Source: Melanocharis versteri (taxonomy: Eukaryota > Chordata > Aves > Passeriformes > Melanocharitidae). From it: 64,000 nt of DNA. The stretch is from NCBI GenBank assembly GCA_013397845.1, contig VZTG01004202.1:102402-166401 (forward strand). The letters run 5' to 3'. Made by a program: the position numbers and the translations under genes. This document shows positions 25,701-35,160 of this stretch, piece after piece (within the stretch, counting starts at the first letter, position 1; each line of letters starts with the position of its first letter). The notes under the pieces are model-generated. The model searched no databases. It was not told the DNA's origin and saw nothing but the letters and a program-made list of their open reading frames with translations.

Positions 25701-28700
25701 GGCACTGTGACATCCAGTGGCAGGGGGCACTGCCCCTGGCTCTGCTGGCCAGATCCCCGAGGCTTCTGGCAGGGCCCGCCATGCTCCTGGAGCTCAGGAA
25801 GCAGAGCCAAGGCAGTTCCCCCATCCCATAGGAACCCTGAGTGCCATGATGAGGTCCCAGCTCCCCTTGGGTGCTCTGGAGAAGCTGTTTGTGCCACAGG
25901 TCCCGTGTGACACCCCAGGGTGATGGAGGAGACGTCCTCAGGGATGTTCGTCCCACGGATGTTTGTCCCAGGGATGTTCCTCCCAGGGATGTTCCTCTCT
26001 TTCAGGTCCTGTTCCGGGACCCAGCGCAGGAGCCGGCCGAGGGCGTGTTCCTCACGGAGCTGCTGACCCAGGTGCAGGACAGCACCTCCCACAGAGGTGT
26101 GTGTGTCCCACCAGCCCCAGCCCGGACAGGCCTCCTCCCATCCCAGCCCTCAGCCTGCAGAGCTCCAGACCATGGGCGATATTCCTTGTTCCTGACAAGA
26201 CTTCCTTAAATGCCTCCATCTCCCTCTTGGGCCCAGAAAATCAGGCAGGCTGGGGACTTTGTGGTCGCTGGCTCCTGGGCTCAGCCAGGGTTTGTAGCCT
26301 GTGCCTTTGGTTGGCTCCAGGATGCTCAGGAGTTGGACCAGAGCCCTGATTTTGTTGAGGAAACAAGCTGGGCTTTACAGCCAGATGTTTTTCCTGTTAG
26401 AAATCCACTTCCATGAGCTGCCAGGGATGGAACAAGAGTGTTTGAAGGCTGGACTGTTCCAGAAGTCTCATCCAGCTCCTCCGTCAGTGCACTCTGGTAT
26501 CCAATCCAATGGATATTTGTCACTGACATTGGGCACAGAGCCTGCAGTGAGTCTATCCCACTGGCACAGAGCCTCAGCTCCCAGGGCAGGGACAGAAGGG
26601 ACAATGTGCCAGGCCATTGTGTGACACAGGGGGGGCTCATCCCGTGGGAGGATCCCTCTCTGCTGACCACAGACAGGTGGGATGAGGGGAATTCAATCCC
26701 ACCTGGTTCCCTCCATGCAGAGCTGAGCATGGCCAAGAGGAAAACCACCCTGGATGGCCCTGGCATCGATCTCACAGTGACCTACAGGAAGGTGAGTGGG
26801 GATCCCAGCACCCCAAATGTCTCTGCTCCCAGGGAAGCCCAGCAGGGCACAGATCTCCTAAAAGGAGACTGACCCTCCCTCTTTCCTCTGGAATTGCTCT
26901 CCAGGCAAGGACGGAGAGGTTGTGGTGGACATTAAAAGCCTGTTAGGTCACCTTTGTGACAAGCTGTCGCCAGCCCTCCGCATGCCAGGGGCACTGACAG
27001 GGTCCTGCCCGCAGGTCGTGCTGAGTGACCGGCAGAAGGAGCTGGCCCTGTCCCTGCGCTCCACGGGCCTGCTGATGAAAGCCATCCCTGCCAATGAGGC
27101 TGAAGGTGGGTTCTTCCTGCTTTGCTGAGGTTTCTGGTGCTCAGCGGAGTAAATCTGGCCACAGTCCTTAATGCCAGCTGTGTCTGGGCTGTGGGGGTGG
27201 AATCAGTGACAGGAATATTGGTGTCCCCACGCTGTGGTTGGGGTTTTCTCAGGAATGACATGTCTGAGGCTCAGAGAGGATTTAAGCATCTTCCCTTTGC
27301 TCCAGCCTTCCTCTTTCACCTTGCCCTTAGCACAGCCTCTGAGCTTTCCACCCCAAGCATGATCCCACACAATTCCTTTGCCCATGGAGCCTGTTGGAGT
27401 CCCCCTTTCCTGCTGTCCTGTGTGTCCATAGTCAGTGCACCCAAACATGGGGCAGGGGCCACGAAAAGCTGAGCTGAGGTTGTGCCACAGCCCCAGACCA
27501 ACCCTCTGCTTCTGTCACAGACCTGGGCTGTCTGAGTGTGACCATCACTGAAATCATCAGGATCAACAACTTGGCAGGACGGTCGTTCTCGGTGAGTACC
27601 CGTGGGATCCTCAGGCCCTGCAGGGGCCCAAATCCCTTACAACAGCAGGGAAATGGGCAACCCTCTGTGGGGAGGAGAAGGCTTTGGGGCCACGCTGCTC
27701 AGAGGGTATTTTGCGATTATTTTCCATGGAAAAATCTGGATGTTTGAGCCAAAGCCCCAGATGCCTTCCCTGCTGGTCAGTGCCATCCCTGCTGGTCAAT
27801 GCCACACTGAATCCTGTCTCAGGAGCCCCTGAATGCCTGAGCTGCTGCTGGGGTTACTCTGTGGCCACAGGGGCAAAGTGGAGGGACAAATCTTGGCCTC
27901 ACTTGGCTCCAGGGCAGGGTCTGTAGTTCTGCTATCAACTCCATTAGCTCCACACCTTCAACTGCAGTGCCTCCCTGTGTTAATCCCCCCAGAGATCACA
28001 AAAAATAATTCAACAAAGCATACAAAAGAAGCAGAAACTTCACTGAATCTATTTATCTGCTCAGAAAAATGGATTTGTAAGAGAGGGGATTAAAATTTTG
28101 ACTTGTGTCCTTTTTGTTTTACATTTGAGTTCACGTAGACCCCAGAGGAAACACTGCCCATAGTAGTGTGCCACTGTACTTCGTGTGAATTAAATATTAG
28201 TGTGCCTTGGCCATTTGGGCCCTGGGGCCTCTGGCTCCCAGCTGGTGATTTTAGCCAGCACATTTTCCTTATCCTCACCTGTTTTGTGGGAACACTGAAG
28301 TGCTGCAGCCACACTGCCCACAGAGACCCACCATGGCCACGGAGAACAGACCATGCCCCACAGCAGACATCCCAAACTCACAGCCTGTGCAGGGGCTGTC
28401 AGTTTGGAAAATTTGTCCTTACAAAACATGGCCAGGTTCTGAGTACAGAGAAAGGATTTACCTTGTGCCACATCTGAGGTTAAAAAAAAACCAGATAAAT
28501 GTCATTTTCTGTCCTTTGTTACCCAGCACGCAGCCCAGGGAGGGGAGGGACACCCTCAGCAGGCTGTTCCTCCTCTCCCCATCCAGGCTGTGGCAAACAG
28601 GTTCAAAACACGGAATATCAAGATCAGGAGCCCAGAGCAGAGACCCTTCACAGTGCGGCTGGACAAGGACAGCAGGAGAACCTACAGGGACGTGATCGGG

Positions 28701-29518
28701 TGAGAACCCCCTGGTGCCAGGCTCTGCACATCTGCCCTGCATCCCCTCCTGCTTTCCAGGGAGTCCTGATCCTCATACATGACAAAAAAAACACAGGCAA
28801 ACACGTTCCTTCTCCAGGGAAAGCAGGGCACAGCAGGGCTCTCCTACGTTTGTGGTTTTGGGTGATGGTGTGAGGAACAAAATGGTTCTTTACACAAAAG
28901 GTGCTGTCATTGAGACATTGGAAAAACAGGCAGCTCCAGGGACAGAGAGAGCTTGGATCTCCTGAATTATGAATTATATCTGGATGCTGATGCTCTCTGC
29001 ATTGACTGTATCCCTCATCTGGGGGTCTCCAGCAGCTGCAGGTGGGGGAGAGGATCCAGCCCTGTGGAAATGGCAGGGATTAATGTGCCTCTAGCAGTGA
29101 CATGGGATGTGTTGATGGTTCAAGGTCCAGCCAATATAAACTGTGAATTTCTGAGCTTCACACTGAGCCAGGCTCAGGACACTTTGTGTCAAACACTAAC
29201 ACACAGCAGCTCATCTCTGCAGTCAAACCCAGCTGCAAAAAGCATAAAAGCAGCTGCACCTCACAGCGTGAGAGCCCTCCCTCAGCAGGCAGTGCAGAGA
29301 GCTGCTGTTTGCTCGGAGATCAGATTTGAACATGCAGTAATTGTGTTCTGTGCTCTTCCAGCCTGGAGGTGACTCCCTGCCTCGAGCCCAGCTACTGCCT
29401 GCAGAAGACAAGGACCATGAAATTCAGCCCTCACGAAACAGAAGATGTGGGGCTCGTGAAATACCTGCCCAAGTCTCTGCTGCTGCCCATCAACACTTTT
29501 GCAGGAGTCATCCAGTGA
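10741..29518 (+). CDS. PIK3R6: PIK3R6, PI3K-gamma regulatory subunit (p84/p87PIKAP), 19 coding exons
   Basis: Adaptor that binds the p110-gamma catalytic subunit (PIK3CG) and couples it to G-beta-gamma and Ras at the plasma membrane of leukocytes. Exons: 10741-10753, 13128-13211, 14219-14310, 16356-16424, 16966-17098, 18489-18558, 18930-19113, 19820-19967, 21189-21275, 21899-22343, 22939-23038, 23814-23930, 24355-24465, 26006-26096, 26721-26791, 27015-27105, 27521-27591, 28587-28699, 29362-29518. All introns are GT-AG and phases join exactly, giving 748 residues (human about 754). Family landmarks include IIPLLHTLMYTL (about 73-84), FHLWTEDEQLWKELVLFLRP (about 280-300), STDSGIERDLP (about 335-345), DPWYESNINTLC (about 495-506) and the C-terminal LLLPINTFAGVIQ. 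That ending and the MESS start favour PIK3R6 over its paralog PIK3R5. Nothing is broken. Introns carry CR1 3' ends and minisatellites. Confidence 0.95.
11950..12105 (+). mobile_element. CR1 LINE 3' end in PIK3R6 intron 1
   Basis: Typical CR1 3' sequence: CCTGGAAGTGTCGAAGGCCA, then a TGGATGGGGCTTGGAGCAGC block and a terminal CCCATTCTGGGGTTCC. It is 5'-truncated, as is usual for CR1. Confidence 0.8.
15114..15331. repeat. 72-76-bp minisatellite, three copies, PIK3R6 intron 3
   Basis: Units begin AGCCCAGATCCCTGTGCAC at 15114, 15190 and 15262. Each contains a run of CCCAATC/CCCAGT hexamers whose number differs between copies. Confidence 0.85.
16413..16484 (+). repeat. Duplicated splice-donor segment at PIK3R6 exon 4
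   Basis: The end of exon 4 (ACCTTGATACAG followed by GTGAGC, edge 16424) recurs as ACCTTGATACAG followed by GTAACC at 16469-16484. Use of the second donor would add 56 bases and shift the frame. Confidence 0.8.
20305..20475 (+). mobile_element. CR1 LINE 3' end in PIK3R6 intron 8
   Basis: CR1 3' block: CAGCTGTGGCTGCCCCATCC, the GGGGCTTGGAGCACCCTGGG segment, CCCCATGGCAGGGGGTGG and CTCCCAATCCAAACC. It lies in the gene's orientation. Confidence 0.85.
21393..21462. repeat. 35-bp tandem duplication, PIK3R6 intron 9
   Basis: Two copies of a CAAGCTTGTGGAG-led unit start at 21393 and 21428 and differ at only two positions. Confidence 0.85.
21550..21725 (+). mobile_element. CR1 LINE 3' end in PIK3R6 intron 9
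   Basis: CR1 signature GTGTCCAAGGCCAGGCTGGA, GGAAGGTGTCCCTGCCCATG and the terminal AACCATTCTGGGATTCTGTG. It is well preserved. Confidence 0.85.
23625..23795 (+). repeat. Unclassified interspersed repeat, copy 1
   Basis: The segment matches 25420-25580 in the same orientation, sharing GGCTGCAGGAAGC, CCCAGAAGTGTGAGCCAAG, GGTTCTCC and GGGCTGGAGTGAC-type blocks. I do not recognise it as CR1 or an LTR. Confidence 0.6.
25420..25580 (+). repeat. Unclassified interspersed repeat, copy 2
   Basis: Second diverged copy of the element at 23625-23795, in the intron before exon 14 of PIK3R6. Confidence 0.6.
25942..26005 (+). repeat. 15-bp repeat abutting the PIK3R6 exon 14 acceptor
   Basis: Units GGATGTTCGTCCCAC, GGATGTTTGTCCCAG and GGATGTTCCTCCCAG are followed by GGATGTTCCTCTCTTTCAG, whose AG is the real acceptor. 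Two of the upstream units also end in a CCCAG, so they resemble decoy acceptors. Confidence 0.85.
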
Positions 29519-32220
29519 AGAAACCGGGAAAAGGTGGTGTGAGTCGTGACGTGGGGTCAGCACAGAGGACATGGGAAAACACACTAAAAGCCACCAGTGG
29601 TGACTTTAAATGGCAATGGTGTGACGAGCTACCCCAGCAGAGGTGGATAAGGGGACAGCCACGCCCTGCTGGTGACAGTGTGACAATGGCTGCTGGCCCC
29701 TGCCAAGGGCACAGCCATGCTGCAGGACTGAGCTTTAACCTTTTGCACAAGTCAGGGAAAAGCTCTGAGCTCCTCCATCCAGGAAGACTGAGGAAATCCA
29801 TGTGAGGTGGTGCTGGCTGTCCTGTGGAGCCCTAGGCAGTTGGTGGCAGCAATATTTATTTTGGAGACATCTCACAGCCCAGCAGGGATCAGGGCCTGAC
29901 TGTTGGGTTCTGCACAGAAAACTCCTATTCTGGCACACAGGGTGTCACATTTGGGCAAAGTAGCCCAAATTCCCCAGTCTGATTTAGGACAGCTCGTGGT
30001 ATCCCTGCCCACAAGGAAGAACACCTGTGTTCAGTGCAGCTTCCATCGAAGTCAGTGAAAACCTGCTGTTGTTTCAAAGGAAACACGGAATAATGATGGA
30101 TGGTGTGAAACAGGGACAGGGAAATCTGGTGCAATATTTGACAGTGAGGAACAGGCAAGAGGCACTCAGGTTGCCCAGACTGTGGGATGTGTTCGGCTGT
30201 GGATGGTTCTGCTGGAAGAAGAGGCCTCCATGGAGCAGATAATGAGGCTGCACAGCAGCTCTGTGACATCTGAGCTGTGCCTTGGAGACCATCTGGGATT
30301 TCTCTGTGGCTTCGCTGCACAACTTCTGGACATCTCATCCGGAGCCTCACAAGCCTTGGCGGCACTGCTCTGGGATCCCAGGAGCAACCCCTACAGCCCC
30401 AGCAGGCCTGGCTCTCTCCTGCGAGGTCAGCCAGCAGTGCCTCTGTGTCCCAGCCTGCCCAGCAGTCCTGGTTTGGGCTGTGCCGGTAAGAGATGCAGCA
30501 GAGTGCAGGAGAGTTCTCCGGGGATTGATGGAGGGGCAGGAGGCCTCAAAGGCTTCCCTGTTCCTTTCCTCTGCTGCTCCCATGGTGTGGAAACCCTGCC
30601 CTGATTTGCAGAGGGGCCAGGCTGGGCAATGACAGCGACAGTGACACTGACAGTGACAGCATAGCTCCTGATTGCACCAGCTCAGAGTGACCCAGTGCTC
30701 AGGATAACCCTGGGGAGGACCCTGTCTTCATCCCGGTTTGTGGCTGACTGGAATAATGGATGAAATAGGATGTGTGTTATTTACCTTCAGAATGTGATCT
30801 ATGGTTTCTGGAGTGTCTCCAGGGAGACTTCTGGGGACATCCCTCCTATGACACTAGGATTTCTGTATTGTCTTGGCTCCCAGGTAACTCGTTCCCTGGG
30901 CTGTTCTCACTCAGGGGTGTTTGTTGGATCATCAGCCCAAAGAAAGTGTCCTTTAGCAGCGATTCCCAGTCACCTCTGGCTGCCTCTGGGGAATCCCTGG
31001 AGATGTGCTGCAGGAGCTGCAGTGGTGCTGGCAAATCCTTCCTTAGCCCCATGGCTGAGGACAAACCCACCCCTCTGGCCTGTCTGTGCCAGGCCTGCCC
31101 AGCCCTGGGGAGTGGCACCTCTGGAAAATGCCTTGTTTATCCACCTGGAACAAAGAGCCCAACCCCACTTATCCCAGTCTGGGGTACTGGAGCAATCTCC
31201 CCTCAGCAGAGCTGCCCTGAGCTTGTGGCTTTTCTTGGCTGTTTGGGCACGTGGAAATCATACCTCTATTTCTTACACATGCCCAAGGCTTTGGGGTTCA
31301 ACCCCCAGACTTCCCTGGTCCCAGTCTTTGCCAGCCAGCACAGGGCAGCCTTGTTCCTGCTCCTGGCACAGCAGGAATTGTCCCTTCCTGTTCCCAAGCC
31401 AAAGGTTTATTCACTCCCACACCAAATGCCACCCAAACCAACCACTGACACACTCCTGGGGCACAGCAGCTCTAGAGCTGTCAGCAAGACATTTAGCAGT
31501 GTAAAATCCTTCAGGTCTCATGGAATATTTAATCCCAAAGCTGCACCAGTTGGAAGACCACGTTGGGCACAACATGGCCATTTCCAATGGAATCTCCATT
31601 GGAATGCTGGCAGATACAGCCGCTTGCTCCCTGCAGAGCCAAGCACAGCCCTCAAGCCTTAAAATCCCTCACAGAGGTCACAACTCTGCAATATCTTAGC
31701 AGCAGTATTCAGTTCTCCAGTGCTGCTTTTCACCTCATAACACAAACATTTTTGGTGCTCCCCTATGCCAGACTTGGGCAGCAAACATTTTGTCCCTGAA
31801 GGAGGCAGGAGGCTCACAGACAAGTCAGGAATGTCCTGCACAAGCCACTGTTGTTGTTGGGATAATGTGGGGTTTAAGGGGTGACCAGTGGCTCTGCACC
31901 CTCTGCCTCTTCGGGGCTTCGCTGTGGAGTTTGTACACACAAAGAAAATGCTCCAAAAGCCATTAGGCTTTGAATTGGGTTGGAGTGTGGGCTGTGTGTC
32001 CAGAGTTTGTTCTGTACAGCTGTAAATTATGTAGATGGATGATAAATTATTTGTATAGGTGTCATGGATGATCTGTACAAGAGGGTGCAATCCTTTTAAT
32101 GCCAATTGAAAGAAATTAAGACAAACCCAAGCTTGAAACTGCCAGTTGGTTGTTACTGTGTGTTTGCACGTGGCTGGGGAATGGATGCCCAGAAGTTCCA
32201 CTTGAACATGAGGTTCAGTT
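29519..32220. other. PIK3R6 3' flank / PIK3R6-MFSD6L intergenic region
   Basis: No canonical AATAAA is obvious just after the PIK3R6 stop. A 296-codon open frame (30772-31662, +) overlaps a second frame of 244 codons (30770-31504). Neither resembles a known family, so neither is called as a gene. Part of this is probably PIK3R6 3' UTR. Confidence 0.55.
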
Positions 32221-32221
32221 T

Positions 32222-32341
32222 CTTCCCTGTGCAGTGACCGAGCCCTGAACAGATTGTCCAGAGAGGGTGTGGAGCTCCTCTCACTGAGGGCATTCCAGAA
32301 CCACCTGGACACAATCCTGTTCCATGTGGTTCCCGTCTGCG
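32222..32341 (+). mobile_element. CR1 fragment truncated by the assembly gap
   Basis: The text around AGAGGGTGTGGAGCTCCTCT and CCACCTGGACACAATCCTGT matches the CR1 3' region. It stops at the first N, so the 3' terminus is missing. Confidence 0.7.
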
Positions 32342-32860
32342 NNNNNNNNNNNNNNNNNNNNNNNNNNNNNNNNNNNNNNNNNNNNNNNNNNNNNNNNNNN
32401 NNNNNNNNNNNNNNNNNNNNNNNNNNNNNNNNNNNNNNNNNNNNNNNNNNNNNNNNNNNNNNNNNNNNNNNNNNNNNNNNNNNNNNNNNNNNNNNNNNNN
32501 NNNNNNNNNNNNNNNNNNNNNNNNNNNNNNNNNNNNNNNNNNNNNNNNNNNNNNNNNNNNNNNNNNNNNNNNNNNNNNNNNNNNNNNNNNNNNNNNNNNN
32601 NNNNNNNNNNNNNNNNNNNNNNNNNNNNNNNNNNNNNNNNNNNNNNNNNNNNNNNNNNNNNNNNNNNNNNNNNNNNNNNNNNNNNNNNNNNNNNNNNNNN
32701 NNNNNNNNNNNNNNNNNNNNNNNNNNNNNNNNNNNNNNNNNNNNNNNNNNNNNNNNNNNNNNNNNNNNNNNNNNNNNNNNNNNNNNNNNNNNNNNNNNNN
32801 NNNNNNNNNNNNNNNNNNNNNNNNNNNNNNNNNNNNNNNNNNNNNNNNNNNNNNNNNNNN
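32342..32860. other. Assembly gap, 519 N
   Basis: An unbroken run of N between a CR1 fragment and very CpG-rich sequence. It hides the promoter and first codons of MFSD6L; the true length may differ from 519. Confidence 0.99.
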
Positions 32861-32861
32861 G

Positions 32862-34700
32862 CGGGGCCGCGCCGGCCGGCGGCTGCTGCTGGCGGGGTCG
32901 GTGCTGGGCTCGGCCGGGGCCAGCCTGGCGCTCACCCTCATCCCGCCCGCGGGGGACACGGGCTGCGACCACAGCCGGCAGCTCGGCCTGCCCGGCTCCC
33001 TGCCCGGCTCCTTGCCCGGCTCCCTGCCCTCCACGGTGCACTCCCTGCTTCCTTCCACTCTGCTCGTCCCGCTGCCCACCACGGTGCCCACCGCAGTGCC
33101 CAGCCCGATGACCATCCCGGTGCCCAGTCTCGGCACAAGCAGCTACACAGCGTTAAGCTCGAGTGCTCTGACGGACACGAGAGCTGTGCCAAAGGGAACG
33201 GGGAGAACAGCTGCTGACGTGTTGGCAGTGAGCAGGAAGTCAGCTCTGGGCAGTTCGACCTTCCAGGGGTTATTGGGCACGACAGGTGCACTTCAGGAAG
33301 ACGGCAGAGGGGTCGGGAAAGGTGATCCAAAGAGAAAAGGCTCCTTGGATGGTCCCTCTGGCTGGACAGTGAAAGCCATTGATCAGCAGACACAGGTATC
33401 GGAAAGGCCAGCTGCCTACGGACCTCCCTTCCCTGGATTCCAGGAGGAAATTCCGGGTCCTGCTGCAACCGATCTTGCTGATAGTGCTGAGGAGAGCTTT
33501 TATGCTAATGAGAGTAATGAGCCAGCTTCGTTTAAAACAGCTCTTCCCACTGTTGGAGATGCTCACGTGTCTGAAAACTTTTCAGTCTCTCGAGATGTCA
33601 ACTTCAAGGCAGTACAGAGCATCTCTCAGGACAGAGAGTATCAGGTTTTTCTCGTGGTCCTGGGCGCTGTGGTGCTTTGGGAGCTGTTGGCCACTTCCCT
33701 GGAATGGACCATGGATGAGAGTGTCTATGAGTACCTGGACTTTGTGGACGCCACGGACAGGTACGGGCGGCTGTGGCTGTGGAGTTCCGCGGGCGCGGCC
33801 GCCGGGGCCTGCGGCGTGTCCGTGCTGGTGGATCAGCTGGGTTGCTCCCTCGGCGGCTCCATCCCCCGCCTCGCCGTGCACTTCTACGCCTACGCTGTCC
33901 TGGCGATGCTCTCGCTGCTTGTCAGCGTCTTCTTTCCCGGCCACATTCCCGGGAAAAGCGCCCGTGCTCCCAGGTTGGCCAAAGCGCTGTCCCTGCTGCG
34001 GGGGGACGGCCGGGCACTGCTGTTCGCTGGCACCGTGTTCCTCGTGGGTGCTGCCCGCTCTGCCGAGCACAACTTCCTCTTGTGGCAGCTGCAGGACCAG
34101 GGCGGCAGCGAGCTCCTCATGGGGCTCTGGGTGGCCCTGGGGCCGCTGGCAGAGCTGGCCCTTCACCCGTTCAGGGGGCAGCTGCTGCGGGCGCTGCCGG
34201 GCAGCAGGATGCTGGTGCTGAGCCTGGGCGCGCTGGCAGCGCAGCTCCTGAGCTATTCCCTGCTCCGGGCTCCGTGGGCAGCGCTCCCCGTGCAGGCGCT
34301 GTCCGGCCTCAGCAGCGGGGCTCTGGGGTGGCTGCTGGAGGGGACAGTGGGGGACATCGCCACGCCGGGCACGGAGCGCGCCCTGCACGCCCTGCTCCGG
34401 GGGCTCTGCGCGGGAGGAGCCGGCCTGGGCAGCTTTGGGAGCGGCTTTGTGCTGCAGCGCTTCGGGCTGGCCGTGCTGTTCCAGGCCAGCTGCGTGGGGC
34501 TCGGGCTCTGGCTCCTCTTCTTCCTAATTATCCAATCCAAATTGCCCCGACAGAGAAAAATTAATTATTCCCGGCTCCTGACTGCTGATTCCAGTGAAAT
34601 GAGTGACTCTGAGGAGGAGAACGAGAAGGACTGGCTGGTAAAGGCTATGAAGGATGAGAGCTTTAACAGGAATTGGATACAGCAGCACGGAATCAACTAA
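32862..34700 (+). CDS. MFSD6L: MFSD6L, major facilitator superfamily domain-containing 6-like (5' end in gap)
   Basis: Single-exon gene for a multi-pass membrane protein of the MFS fold related to MFSD6; substrate unknown. The visible 612 residues begin RGRAGRRLLLAGSVLGS, matching human residues about 70 onward, so roughly 70 residues with the first membrane helices are in the gap. The GTG at 32901 is not a start. After one helix comes a long linker of about 230 residues with LPGS-type repeats, some 80 longer than I recall for human. Then follow the conserved YEYLDFVDATDRY motif and further hydrophobic helices (the last is GLWLLFFLIIQ), the basic LPRQRKINYSRLL segment and an acidic tail ending in DWLVKAMKDE. 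Close similarity through the C-terminus makes the call firm. Confidence 0.92.
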   Translation, partial: RGRAGRRLLLAGSVLGSAGASLALTLIPPAGDTGCDHSRQLGLPGSLPGSLPGSLPSTVHSLLPSTLLVPLPTTVPTAVPSPMTIPVPSLGTSSYTALSSSALTDTRAVPKGTGRTAADVLAVSRKSALGSSTFQGLLGTTGALQEDGRGVGKGDPKRKGSLDGPSGWTVKAIDQQTQVSERPAAYGPPFPGFQEEIPGPAATDLADSAEESFYANESNEPASFKTALPTVGDAHVSENFSVSRDVNFKAVQSISQDREYQVFLVVLGAVVLWELLATSLEWTMDESVYEYLDFVDATDRYGRLWLWSSAGAAAGACGVSVLVDQLGCSLGGSIPRLAVHFYAYAVLAMLSLLVSVFFPGHIPGKSARAPRLAKALSLLRGDGRALLFAGTVFLVGAARSAEHNFLLWQLQDQGGSELLMGLWVALGPLAELALHPFRGQLLRALPGSRMLVLSLGALAAQLLSYSLLRAPWAALPVQALSGLSSGALGWLLEGTVGDIATPGTERALHALLRGLCAGGAGLGSFGSGFVLQRFGLAVLFQASCVGLGLWLLFFLIIQSKLPRQRKINYSRLLTADSSEMSDSEEENEKDWLVKAMKDESFNRNWIQQHGIN

Positions 34701-35160
34701 TCTCTACCTAAATCTGTGGGGTGGAATGAGAACCTGGTATAATGATAATATCCAGAAATCACTGTCAATTCTAAAGTGCTAAATATATACAGGCTACATC
34801 TGACAGGATAGATTTTTATTTAAAAAAAAAAACAAACTATAAATCTTATTTTGTTACTTTATAGCCTTCTTCCTTTTTTGTAATTTTTCCTTTTTAACTT
34901 GATGATTTTGCTTCCAAAATCCCAAAAGGATATTTCAGGTGTACATTGGCTAGATGAATGTAGTTGAGCTTTTAGTCAAAAAACAAACTTGGATTGTTGC
35001 TGCCGGAGCTGCTGCTGAGGCTGTGAGTGAAAGCTGTGACCTGGGCTGTGGCACAATGAAATGAAAATTATTGACATGCTGACAGCACACAGACCTCTTC
35101 CAAGGTGGCTGTGACCTCTTTGCGATTTATAAGGGATGTGAATAAAAACCTAGTTCATTT
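34701..35160 (+). other. MFSD6L: MFSD6L 3' UTR with poly(A) signal
   Basis: AT-rich sequence follows the stop codon. AATAAA at 35141-35146 is the first canonical signal, so cleavage is expected shortly after. Confidence 0.65.

Noticed and set aside
10741..29518. Assignment as PIK3R5 (p101) instead of PIK3R6
   Set aside because: The MESS start, total length of 748, the LLLPINTFAGVIQ end and exon-by-exon similarity fit PIK3R6.
32901..34700. MFSD6L starting at GTG 32901
   Set aside because: Homology continues upstream to the gap edge, and GTG is not a credible start for this gene.
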